DNA from: Patescibacteria group bacterium UBA6489
GTDB taxonomy: Bacteria; Patescibacteriota; Gracilibacteria; BD1-5; UBA6164
Length of the DNA: 9,756 nucleotides
Reading direction: 5' to 3'
Assembly (NCBI GenBank): GCA_002435385.1
Contig: DJMN01000037.1
Coordinates: 1-9,756, forward strand
Shown in pieces: positions 1-8,330 of this stretch; positions within the stretch are counted from its first letter, which is position 1; the number at the start of each line of letters is the position of its first letter. The notes beneath the pieces were generated by a model, which did no database searches, was not told the DNA's origin, and saw nothing but the letters and a program-made list of their open reading frames with translations. The position numbers and the translations under genes are program-made.

Positions 1-1
1 C

Positions 2-1864
2 ACTTGGGTATTGAATTTAGGTATATTTTCTCCAGATAGTAAAAATATAACTTATTTGTTTAGTCAAGATGGAAAACAGTTTCTTATAAGAAATTGAAAA
101 AAAGTTTGAGAATGATATTATGATATTTATGAATTAGGGATAAAAAATTCGCCAGATTGAAAAAAAATAGCTTTTCCAGCTATTAAAAATAAAGATGATA
201 AGGTTTCTTTTGTTATTGATGGAGAGACTTATGAAAGTGATAGAGCTTATGTACTTATAGAAAATTGAACAGAAAATAAAAAGTATAAATCCATTGCTCC
301 TGATTCTTTAAAATATTCATCAGATTGAAAAAAGTTAGCATTTGTGGCTTATAAAAAAGACTGAAAATCTGTTGTTGTAAATAATTGAAAAGAAAGTAAA
401 TGATATGATAGGATTTTAAATATCTTTTATTCAAAAGATTGAACAGTTCTTCATTTTCTTGCAATGAGAAATATGAAAATGCTTTTTGTAAGTAATTGAA
501 AAGAAACTAAAGAATATAATCAAATTGAGAATTTAGCATTTTCTGATGATTGAAAGCATTTTATTATTGATGGAGTAAATTATGTTGATAAAGAATGGAG
601 AGAAGAACATTTTATCGTAACAGATTTTGAAGAAAGTAAAATGTATTATCATGTAGGTTATGTTTGATTTTGAAGTAATAATGAGCCTATTTTTACTGCT
701 ATTACCAATGAGTCATGATGAATTCTTTTTAAGGATGGTGTTGAATATGAAAACAGCTCTTCTCGTGAGTTAGCATTCTCTCTGGATTTTAGTAGTTTTG
801 CTCTTGTTCAAAGAAAAGATAATAAAAAACGGATTTTTAAAGATTGAGAAAAGTTAAAAGAGTATGATACAGTAGATTTAGGAAATCTTCAATATTCTCC
901 AGATGGTAAAAGATTTGCATATAAAGTACACGATTATAAAGATCCAAGAGGAGAATTTATTGTAGAAGGTTGAAAAGAATGAAAAAAATATGATGATGTT
1001 TGATTTATATTAAGCTTTTCTCCTGATTCGAAAAAGCTTATTTATGTAGCAAAAGAAGATTGAGATGAATTTGTTGTTATGAATTGAGAAGAATGAAATA
1101 AGTATGATATAATAGAGAGTTTAGATTGAGAAGATTATTGACGGATTCAACCATATGTAAAATTTTCACCTAACTGAGAAAATATGTATTATATATGAAG
1201 AAAGGATTGAAAGAGAGTTATAGTAGAAAATGGAGTTGAAAATGCTAGTTATGATTGGGTTGAGGAGATGTTTTATTCTTCTGATAATGAACTTACATAT
1301 TTAGCAAGAAAAGATGATGAAAAATTTATTGTAAGTGATTGAGTAGAGTGAAAAAAATATGAACAAAAAGATCACTATAGAATGAATTTGGAACATTCAA
1401 AAGATTGAAAAAAATATGCATTTGAAGCTACTATCAAAACGGAAGATTCTAAAACAAAAACTATTTTAGTAACCAACTCAGGTGAGATAACTAATTATGA
1501 TAATATATTAGATTATAAATATTTATCAGATTGAAAACTTATTTTTGTTGCACAAAAAAATTGAGAGGAATTTATAGTTCAAGAAAACTGTTCTTGAGAT
1601 GATAATTCTTCAGAGAAAGATTTCACAAAGCAGTTAGTTATATCAAAAAAAGAACTAAAAAAAACAGAAAAATGAAAGGAATATATAAGAAAAATAGATT
1701 TATTATCAGAAAAATCAAGTACAGAGAAGTTGGAAAATATACTTGAAAGAATATGAAACATAAAGAAAAAGTATGAATGAAAAAATAATGAGGAGTATGA
1801 AAAAGTTAGAGATATGTTGGATTATTTGGAGGCTAAGATATGAAGGAGTATTAATTATAATTAA
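2..1864 (+). CDS. TolB/WD40-like beta-propeller repeat protein, 5' truncated
   Basis: The frame is open from the left edge and gives 620 residues up to TAA, with TGA read as glycine; the start and any signal peptide lie outside the window. About ten or more degenerate blades run from residue 1 to about 530. Each has a core like SPDGKKLAFVA, then a DG turn, then FVVxNGKExxxYD. Clear copies start near residues 10, 50, 106, 143, 180, 299, 339, 389, 426, 466 and 508. This is the pattern of PD40/TolB-like propellers, which are usually periplasmic or extracellular binding scaffolds. From about 540 to 620 the protein becomes a lysine- and glutamate-rich helical tail with regularly spaced leucine and isoleucine, including LDYLEAKIGRSI near the end. 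Most of the DG turns are written GAT-TGA, so the gene is shredded under the standard code. The partner or ligand is unknown. The propeller call is firm; the cell location is inferred. Confidence 0.75.
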
Positions 1865-1898
1865 ATACATTTTACATATAAAAATATTTGAGTATTTT

Positions 1899-1933
1899 AA
1901 AAATAAGGTTACTATGTAGTGACCTTATTTTTT
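1899..1933 (+). terminator. Intrinsic terminator after the propeller gene
   Basis: The left arm 1899-1912 (AAAAATAAGGTTAC) pairs with 1919-1932 (GTGACCTTATTTTT) around a 6-base loop, with a single G-U wobble. The right arm runs into a T tract. The A tract on the left and T tract on the right mean it could work on both strands. It ends only 14 bases before the galU start codon. Confidence 0.75.
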
Positions 1934-1935
1934 GA

Positions 1936-1941
1936 TAAAAT
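1936..1941 (+). promoter_or_regulatory. Possible -10 box of a leaderless galU promoter
   Basis: TAAAAT matches TATAAT in five of six positions and ends 6 bases before the galU ATG, so transcription would begin at or next to the start codon. No good -35 box sits 17 bases upstream, where the terminator hairpin lies. A weaker alternative is TTGAGT (1888-1893) with TACTAT (1910-1915), which would place the hairpin around the transcript start. In such AT-rich DNA either match could be chance. Confidence 0.25.
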
Positions 1942-1947
1942 TAAGTT

Positions 1948-2817
1948 ATGAAACAAGTAAAAAAATGTGTTATTCCTGCTGCTGGTATGTGAACTAGATT
2001 TCTTCCTGCTACTAAGGCTTTGCCTAAGGAAATGTTTCCAATTATTGATAAGCCTGTTATGCAGATGCTTGTGGAGGAGGCTATAAGTGCAGGATGTACA
2101 GAGATAATAATAGTTACATGAAGAAGTAAGAGAGCTATAGAAGATCATTTTGATTCTAATTTTGAACTTGAGGAGAGGCTTGATAAAAATGGAAAGTTTG
2201 ATTATTTGAAGACTGTAAAGGGATTAAATAATATGGCAAATATTGTTTATGTGAGACAACCATATCCTAGATGAGATGGGGATGCTATACTTAGAACTAA
2301 AAATCTTATATGAGATGAACCGTTTTTAGTTTTGTTTTGAGATGATATAATTGATAATGAAGAAACTGCTGCACAACAATTGGTGAAGGCTTATGAAGAA
2401 AAAGGGACTCCTGTGATTTGTAGTTTTCAGGTTCCTGAAGATAGAGTTTCAAATTATGGAATACTTGAGACTAAAACTCCTGAAGATGATATATTTAAAG
2501 TTGAAAAATTTTTGGAAAAGCCTAAGGCTAGTGATACTAAATCTAGAAATGGTAATATTTGAAAATATGTTTTGACTCCAGATATTTTCGAGTATCTGGA
2601 AAAATCTACTCCGATTTGAGGAGATGGCGAGACTAGGCTTATTGATGCTTTTGAGCTTTTGAGACAGGAAAAGGATATTCATGGAGTTAGAGTAAAATGA
2701 ACTCGGTATGATACGGGTAGTAAAATAGGTTTTTTGAAGGCTTGTATTTCTTATGGATTGAAAAGAGATGATTTAGGAGGAGAGTTGAGAGAGTTTTTGA
2801 AGGGATTGGAGTTGTAG
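1948..2817 (+). CDS. galU: UTP-glucose-1-phosphate uridylyltransferase (UDP-glucose pyrophosphorylase)
   Basis: The protein has 289 residues, the normal length for bacterial GalU. It makes UDP-glucose and pyrophosphate from UTP and glucose-1-phosphate in the cytoplasm, feeding glycan and envelope synthesis. Visible family motifs: the nucleotide-binding loop AAGMGTRFLPATKALPKEM (11-29), DKPVMQMLVEEA (34-45), IVTGRSKRAIEDHFD (55-69), LFGDDI (129-134), NYGILE (169-174), the EKP motif (190-192), GKYVLTPDIF (205-214) and GDGETRLIDA (225-234). Eight of its 25 glycines are TGA, including G15 in the signature loop and G131 before DD. The ATG at 1948 starts exactly at the family N-terminus; no Shine-Dalgarno sequence is visible. 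It lies upstream of the Nudix and YvcK-like genes on the same strand. The family assignment is very secure. Confidence 0.95.
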
Positions 2818-2821
2818 ATAA

Positions 2822-2910
2822 ATTATCTCTAGCCTCTTTGGGGTAACCTCACCCTAGCTTTTGACCACCCCCTAGCCCCCTCCCTGCTAAGGAGGGGGAA
2901 GAAGTAGGAT
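2822..2910. repeat. GC-rich intergenic element with a C-rich/G-rich hairpin
   Basis: About 90 bases between galU and the Nudix gene differ sharply in composition from everything else in the window, with runs such as ACCCCCTAGCC. The core is a perfect 8-bp hairpin: CCCCCTCC (2876-2883) pairs with GGAGGGGG (2891-2898) around the loop CTGCTAA. Smaller C-rich segments (CCTCACCCTAGC) lie just upstream. It contains stops in several frames and shows no coding pattern. Similar C-rich palindromes occur as dispersed repeats in many bacterial genomes, so a REP- or MITE-like element is my favoured reading. An intrinsic terminator is the alternative, since AT-rich DNA with a T7 run (2929-2923 region, imprecise) follows some 20 bases later. 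Only one copy is present here, so repetition is inferred. Confidence 0.5.
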
Positions 2911-2937
2911 TTTAGATTTTTTTAAATTATTTTGGTT

Positions 2938-3369
2938 ATGAAGAAATGAAAGGATTATATTTGAGTATGATGTGGAGCTGTGATAGTTAATGATAATAAT
3001 GAAACTTTATTAATGAAGAGAGGTAGTGAGTGTAGAAATCAAGCTTGATATTGGAGTAGACCTTGATGAGGTGTTGATTTTTGAGAAACTTTAGAAGAGG
3101 CTGTAATTAGGGAGGTAAGAGAAGAAATTTGAGTGGAGGCAGAGGTTGTGTGAATGTTAGAGGTAAGTGATAATATAATGCCAGAAGAGTGACAACACTG
3201 GATAGCTGTTTCTTTTGTATGTAAGATAAAAAGTTGAGAAATAAAAAATATGGAGCCTCATAAATGTGAAGAAATTAGGTGGTTTAATATATATGATTTA
3301 CCAGAAAAAATTGCTTCATATACTAAATTGTGAGTTGAAAATTATATAAAAAAGTATTGTAAAAAGTAA
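2938..3369 (+). CDS. Nudix hydrolase (MutT-like NTP or nucleotide-sugar pyrophosphohydrolase)
   Basis: The protein has 143 residues and is a single Nudix domain. The Nudix box fits the consensus GX5EX7REUXEEXGU exactly: G44, E50, R58-E59, E62-E63, G65 and V66. The glutamates of REVREE bind the catalytic divalent metal. An N-terminal strand GAVIVNDNNETLLMKRG (13-29) and the segment YWSRPGGG (38-45) are typical. Glycines 43, 44, 49 and 65 are all TGA, one of the clearest proofs of the altered code. Nudix enzymes cleave nucleoside diphosphates linked to another group; the substrate cannot be read from sequence. ATG at 2938 has no Shine-Dalgarno sequence. It is 120 bases after galU and only 9 bases before the YvcK-like gene, so those two are almost surely co-transcribed. 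Neighbours suggest, but do not prove, a nucleotide-sugar substrate. Confidence 0.92.
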
Positions 3370-3378
3370 AATTTTATT

Positions 3379-4515
3379 ATGCAGGAAAAGGTAGTTACAA
3401 CTATTGGTTGATGAAATGGGCAATCAACTTTGTTGAAAGATTTACATCGAATAAATGCAAAGCTTTTTTCTATAGTTTCTATGAGTGATGATTGAAGGAC
3501 GACTTGAAAACTTATGAGACTTTTTAAAAGAGATTTAGATTTGCATTTTCCTCCGCCTTGAGATTTGAGAAGATGTTTATTTTCTGTTTCAGGTAGTAGT
3601 TATTCTTCAAAATTTGAGCATTATTTTGAAACTGTTATAAATCATGATGTTTTGATTAAGGATTTAACTTTAAAGCAGATATTTTGACTTGTTTGAGTTT
3701 TAGAAAATGATGATTTTATGATTTATTTGGATACATTTGATAATGAGTTTCTAAATTTTGTTTTACCAATAAATGATTTTATAAAAGGGCATAAGTTATG
3801 AAATATTCTTATGTGAAGTTTATTTTATAACTTATGAAAGGATTATAATAGAATGATGGATTTTATGTCTCAGCTTTTAGAAGTAAGGGCTAATATAATT
3901 CCGGTTACTACTGATAGTGCTTTTATAGAGGCTGTTTTAGATAATGGTGATATTATACAAACCCAGGATCATATAAGTAATGTACCTGACTATAAATGAA
4001 AGGTTAAAGAACTTAGGCTTATGGAGGAATCAAGGAATGCTAAGCATAATAAGGATATAGATGAGGCAATATTAACTGCTGATTATATTGTTATTTCTAC
4101 TTGAGATTTGTTTACTAGTATTATTTCTAATTTGATAATTTGAGAGGTTAAAGAATTATTAAAAAAATCTAATGCAAAGATTATTTTTATTTGAAATAGT
4201 ACAAATAAGTGATGAGAAGCTGAGTGATATGGTGTTATGGATTTTATATTGAAGGTGGAGGAGTACTTGTGAAGAGAGGTTGATTATTTTATTGCTAATG
4301 ATAGGAAGCCTGATTTAACTGATGAACAAGAAAGGTTGTTTAAAGAAAATATAAGTGTTAAGTGATGAGATTATATATTTTTGAATGATAGTGATAGAGA
4401 TTTTCTAAGACAGAGATGAACTAAGGTTATAGAGGAGTATTTATTAGATAAAAGGACTTTGTATAAGCATAATACTTTAAAATTGGTAAAAATTATTGAG
4501 GGGATTATTTTCTAA
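3379..4515 (+). CDS. YvcK/CofD-family protein (gluconeogenesis factor-like, UPF0052)
   Basis: The protein has 378 residues, longer than B. subtilis YvcK (about 317). Family motifs: the N-terminal nucleotide loop IGGGNGQSTLL (9-19, compare GGGTGLS in YvcK), SMSDDGRTTGKL (34-45, compare VADDGGSSGRL), PPPGDLRRCL (58-67), GHKLGNILMGSL (137-148), ISTGDLFTSIISNLI (239-253, compare GPGSLYTS) and GGEAEGYGVMDFI (278-290). YvcK proteins bind UDP-sugars such as UDP-GlcNAc and control carbon flow and cell-wall growth; CofD relatives transfer phospholactate to F420 precursors. The YvcK branch is favoured because of the motifs and because galU lies just upstream. There are departures from the usual loop residues (N13, Q15, RTT at 40-42), so ligand preference may differ. 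It follows the Nudix gene by 9 bases and ends before a strong terminator. Confidence 0.85.
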
Positions 4516-4535
4516 TCAAAGTTAAGATGAATATA

Positions 4536-4569
4536 AAAACCATCCTGAAATAATTCAGGATGGTTTTTT
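4536..4569. terminator. Strong bidirectional terminator between convergent genes
   Basis: A long hairpin: arm AAAACCATCCTGAA (4536-4549), loop ATAA, arm TTCAGGATGGTTTT (4554-4567), continuing into T residues to 4569. The A tract on the left gives a U tract when read from the minus strand. It therefore suits both the YvcK-like gene ending at 4515 and the minus-strand gene ending at 4592. Confidence 0.9.
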
Positions 4570-4591
4570 GTAAGATATGAATTAAAAAGTT

Positions 4592-5167
4592 TTAAATTTC
4601 TTTAAATTTATCATATTTTCTTTTTCAGGTAATTATTAGGTATATGTGATAAGGGGCTTTAATTATTCATGCTCATATGTTGTAGAGAACTTTAATAATT
4701 TCTTCTGAAGAATTTATTAATCAGATAGAGGCTCATATTAGGTTGTCTCATAGGTTTTTAGGATTCCTTGCTCTTCTCATTAGATTTTTTGGGATAAATT
4801 TATCAGATATGTAAATATCTTTTTCTGGATTGTATTCTTTTTTATCTATTTTTCATTTTAATAAATCTATTTCTTTTCTACTTGCTTTTGATATAACATC
4901 TCTAGCTCATGAAATTACATTTAGTAGATTTTCTTTATCATTTATATTGAATTTTAAGTCTTCTAGATTTGATAATGTTTTTGAGGAGATTAATTCTTTT
5001 ATTTTTGTTTTATCAACTCAGAATTCTTGTGAGATTTTTTGAGCTAATTCTTCTAAAAGATTTTTTGTATCAATCTTTATTTTAAAATCTTTTTGTTGTT
5101 CTTGTTGTTTTTCTTTTTTCTTTTTTTCTTCCTCTTCTTTTCTTTTTTGATATTCTGTATTGGACAT
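4592..5167 (-). CDS. Hypothetical charged protein with coiled-coil N-terminus
   Basis: With TGA = Gly the frame gives 191 residues from ATG (5167-5165) to TAA (4594-4592). I do not recognise the family. Residues 1-26 are almost entirely K, E and Q and should form a charged helix or disordered lead. The middle (about 27-110) looks helical, with segments like NLLEELAQKISQEFGVD and LLNVISGARDVISKA. A conserved-looking patch KFIPKNLMRRARNPKNLGDN lies near 124-143. The last 45 residues hold a hydrophobic helical stretch (IIKVLYNIGAGIIKAPYHIY) that could touch or insert in the membrane. All nine glycines are TGA. It starts 23 bases after the stop of the TPR gene on the same strand, so the two likely form an operon and may work together. 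The start is preceded by AATT rather than a Shine-Dalgarno sequence. Confidence 0.75.
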
Positions 5168-5190
5168 AATTTTTAATATTTAGTTGTATT

Positions 5191-6729
5191 TTAGTCGTTT
5201 CTTAGCATAGATTTTTTTAATATTTCTTTTTCTTTTTCCATTGTATCTATTTCATCTTGTGCGATTTGTCAAAATTCTCACTCAGGGTTTAGTTTTACTG
5301 TTTTTTTGAAGTATACTATAGATTTATTTGTATTTCATTGTAATTTTTCTGCATATCAGATATTTAAAAGTATCATAGGATTTCTAGGATTTATTTCTAA
5401 TCATTTTTTTAGTATATCATTTGCTTCCTCAAATTTATTTTTTTCTTTTAGAATCCATCATAGGTATCCGTAAAACATATCATCGTCTGGAAATTTTTCC
5501 ATTCATTTTTTAGCCCATCTCATAGCAAAGTCTAAATCATCATTTATTATATGGTAATATATGGCTAATTGTAAATCTTCTGTTTCTGCATTTTCTTCTT
5601 TTACTAGTGCTTCAAATTCTGATAATAGTTTTTCTGTGTTTCAAATCATAAAGTAGTTATGTATCAGTCTTCTTCTTACATCTATTCTAGGATCGTATCA
5701 TAATTCTAGTGCTTTATTAAGATGTATGTTACTTAGTATGTACTCATGTAGTTTTGAGTCTATTACTCATAGCAGAAAGGCTACTCAAGAGTCGCTTTCA
5801 TCTATGGCATAGTAATCTGTTAAAGTCTTTTTTGATGATTCATAATTTCATATTTCAAATTGGCTTCTAGCTATTATTTTCATTATTGGTTTGTAGTTGT
5901 TTTTTTCTTTTAATATTTCTTTTCCGATAAAGATACTTATTGGATAGAGTTTGTTAGTATAATAAGCTCAGGCTAGTAAGGCATCTTTATAGTAGATTTC
6001 TTCTGTTTTGAAGTTTTGATAATTCTCTATTGCTTTTTTTAATTCTAGTAAGTTTTTATTTTCTATTTTTTGATTTTCATTAAGAAATGTATTTAAATCT
6101 TTTTTACATTGGTGAAAATCAGTGATACAAGTTAATGAATTTTCATAGTAAAATGTTTCTTCTTTATCTAAATTCAATGTTTTTAGTTCCTTTTTTACAT
6201 CCTTTATATCTACAATGTTGTTAAAATCTTTTGAGTAAAATAATGTTAGGATAGCTCTTTCTTTATCAAAACCTCCATAATCTTTTATTTTTTTGTAGTA
6301 GTCATATGCTTCTTTAAATTTTTCCATTTCAAAATATGTGTTTCATATTTTTTTTATTATTTTTTCATCTTCAGGACTTTCTTTGTAGGCTTCAAGATAA
6401 ATTTTAAGAGCTAGGGTTGGTTGTTCATTTTTTAAATAAACGTCTCATTTTACTATAAGTCATTTTAGTTTCAATCTATTTCTTAGTTTTTCTATTTCTT
6501 CTGCTGCTTTTTGAGCATCTATTCCAGATGTTTCATTTTCATTATCTTCTTCTAATTTAGTTCATGTGTTTTCTATCACGCCAGAGTTGGTTGATCATGT
6601 ATTATCTTGGTCTTTTGCTTGAACTTCTATACTATTTACTTTGGGGTAGTATTGATATGTAATAATTCATGTTATAGTAAGAATTGTTGTAATTGTTATT
6701 GTACTTATAATTAGTTTACCTTTTTTCAT
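5191..6729 (-). CDS. Membrane-anchored tetratricopeptide-repeat (TPR) protein
   Basis: The protein has 512 residues, from ATG (6729-6727) to TAA (5193-5191), with both TGA and GGN used for glycine. Residues 6-26 form one hydrophobic segment after MKKGK, an uncleaved anchor or signal. Residues 35-75 are a polar Asn/Thr/Glu-rich linker. From about 76 onward it is all-helical repeats. A pair of TPR-like units lies near 86-153 (GNTYFEMEKFKEAYDYYKKI). Three more canonical units end the protein at about 386-483, with the W/LG/Y and A/P pattern of TPRs (FYGYLGWILKEKNKFEEA, INPRNPMILLNIGYAEKLQG). The middle is more degenerate. TPR arrays bind partner proteins; here they would face outside if the anchor is N-in. 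It heads a minus-strand operon with the small charged protein and is divergent from the flippase gene. The partner is unknown. Confidence 0.85.
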
Positions 6730-6842
6730 CTTTTTGTTTTAATGTTATTTTTAAAAATTATTTGTAATTTTATAAAAATATAATTAAATGTACAGTTAAA
6801 AGCAAAAAAAAAGCTGGTTTATCTTTATAATTTCTATTTACT
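6730..6842. promoter_or_regulatory. Divergent intergenic region with overlapping promoter-like boxes
   Basis: This 113-base AT-rich gap separates the TPR gene (minus) and the flippase gene (plus). On the minus strand TTGCTT (6805-6800) is 17 bases from TATATT (6782-6777), a fair promoter shape. On the plus strand a perfect TATAAT lies at 6779-6784 but has no good -35 box at the right distance. The two -10 boxes overlap, so the two genes could compete for polymerase. In DNA this AT-rich such matches are weak evidence. Confidence 0.35.
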
Positions 6843-8330
6843 TTGTTTAAAAAAATTGCATCCAATACTATATCTCAAATTTTTTCAAAAGTTTGAACTG
6901 CTATTATTTCTATATTTTTGATAAGTATTCTTACTAAATATTTGCCAATGAATTTATATGGTCTTTATAATAAGGTTTATAACTATTTGGGAATTTTCGC
7001 TTTCTTAGCAGATTTAGGACTTTATACAATTGCAATAAGGGAAATAACAAATAATGAAGAGGATACGAGTAAAATTGTTGGAAATATATTAACATTAAGG
7101 TTTTTGTTATGATTATTAATAATGATTTTAGCTTTGGTTATTGCATATTTTTTACCTTGATATAATAGCAAGTTAGCACTTGTTTCTATTTTTATAGTTT
7201 CTATTTTTACTGTTGTTAGTTTGCTTAATTCTGCTATTATGGCTCTTATGCAATCTTATATGAAAATAGAATTTTCTCTTCTTTCTACAATTTTGTGAAA
7301 AATTTTAAATGTTTCGTTGGTAGGATTAGTTGTTTATCTTTTATTTCCTAGGAATAGTATTTTAAATTTTGATATGTCTTTTGTTGGTATAATGATTGCT
7401 TGACTCGCTTGAATTACATTAAATACATGACTTAATTTTCGGTATGCAAAAAGACTTTGTTCGGTTAGGTTTGGTTTTGATTTTGATTATATAAAATATA
7501 TTTTTAAAATTTCTATTCCTTATGGTATGGCTTTGTTTTTGAGTGTTGTGTATTTCAAGATTGATATTATCTTATTGTGAGTAATTGAGTGATGAAAGGT
7601 AGCAGACGATTCTATTGCTCTTTATTCTTTGCCTATGAAAATTGTTGAGGTTTTAATGGTTATGTGAGGTTTTTATTTAAATTCTATTATGCCTTCTTTA
7701 ACGAAATTTTATAAAGATGGAGATAGTGGAAAATTAGATAGTATTTTACAGATTTCTTTGAAAGTGCTTTTTTCTTTTTGAATTTTAGTTTTTGTGTTGT
7801 GAGTTTTATTTAGGGATCATGTGATAATGATAATTGCAAATGAAAATTATTTAGATTCACTTTTGGCTTATAATTCTTCAGATGTTTTTCCTATAGTTTT
7901 ATGAGTGTTAGTATTCTATTTTTTATCTCTTGTCTTTATTTATTCTTTAATTACTGTAAAGAAACAATCATTGCTTTTAAATATAAATATAGTTATTGCT
8001 ATTTTTAATATTATATGAAATATAATATTTATTCCTAAGTACTCATTTATGTGAGCTTGATTTGTAACTCTTTTTAGTCAGGTTTTATTAATGGTTTTGT
8101 GATATATATATTCTTCTAGGTATATAAAGATAAAATTACCACTTTTGTTTTTATTTAAAGTGGTAATACTCTGAATTGTTACATATGTATTATGATATTT
8201 TTTACTTGTTGATTATAGCATTGGATTATATTTGGATTTATCTGTCTATGGAGTTTTATTATTGTTTATTTATATTTTGGGTGTTTATTTATTGTTATGA
8301 TTTAAGAAGGAATTTAAAGAATTATCTTAA
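6843..8330 (+). CDS. Polysaccharide / lipid-linked glycan flippase (Wzx-like, MOP superfamily)
   Basis: With TGA = Gly the frame yields 495 residues, the usual size for Wzx-type flippases, with roughly 12-14 hydrophobic helices spread over the whole length. The first helix (about 17-30, GTAIISIFLISILT) follows an amphipathic KKIASNTISQIFSK lead. The segment FLADLGLYTIAIREI (54-68) is the conserved loop of the family, as is the KISIPYGMALFLSVVYFKIDIILLG-type region in mid-protein. The role is to move undecaprenyl-linked sugar chains across the membrane. An in-frame TAA at 6828 bounds the frame, and no ATG occurs before 6948, which would delete the first helix. I therefore use the TTG at 6843 as start; TTG at 6918 is possible but cuts into helix 1. 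Its stop overlaps the convergent pilin gene by 9 bases. Exact substrate is not visible. Confidence 0.85.

Noticed and set aside
255..464. Minus-strand frames of 60-78 codons at 255-464, 1579-1761, 1912-2148 and 2449-2682
   Set aside because: They are antisense to the propeller and galU genes, with low-complexity F/L/S-rich products typical of the reverse of AT-rich coding DNA.
2..1864. Decayed pseudogene with many stops
   Set aside because: All internal stops are TGA at glycine turns of a regular repeat; no TAA or TAG interrupts the frame.
2380..2562. Short plus-strand frame of 60 codons
   Set aside because: It is a slice of galU between in-frame TGA codons, not a separate gene.
4830..5042. 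Plus-strand frame of 70 codons
   Set aside because: It is antisense to the small operon protein and has no family features.
5968..6327. Short minus-strand frame of 119 codons
   Set aside because: It is the internal part of the TPR gene bounded by a TGA that encodes glycine.
6918..7112. Short plus-strand frame of 64 codons
   Set aside because: It is the first TGA-free piece of the flippase gene.
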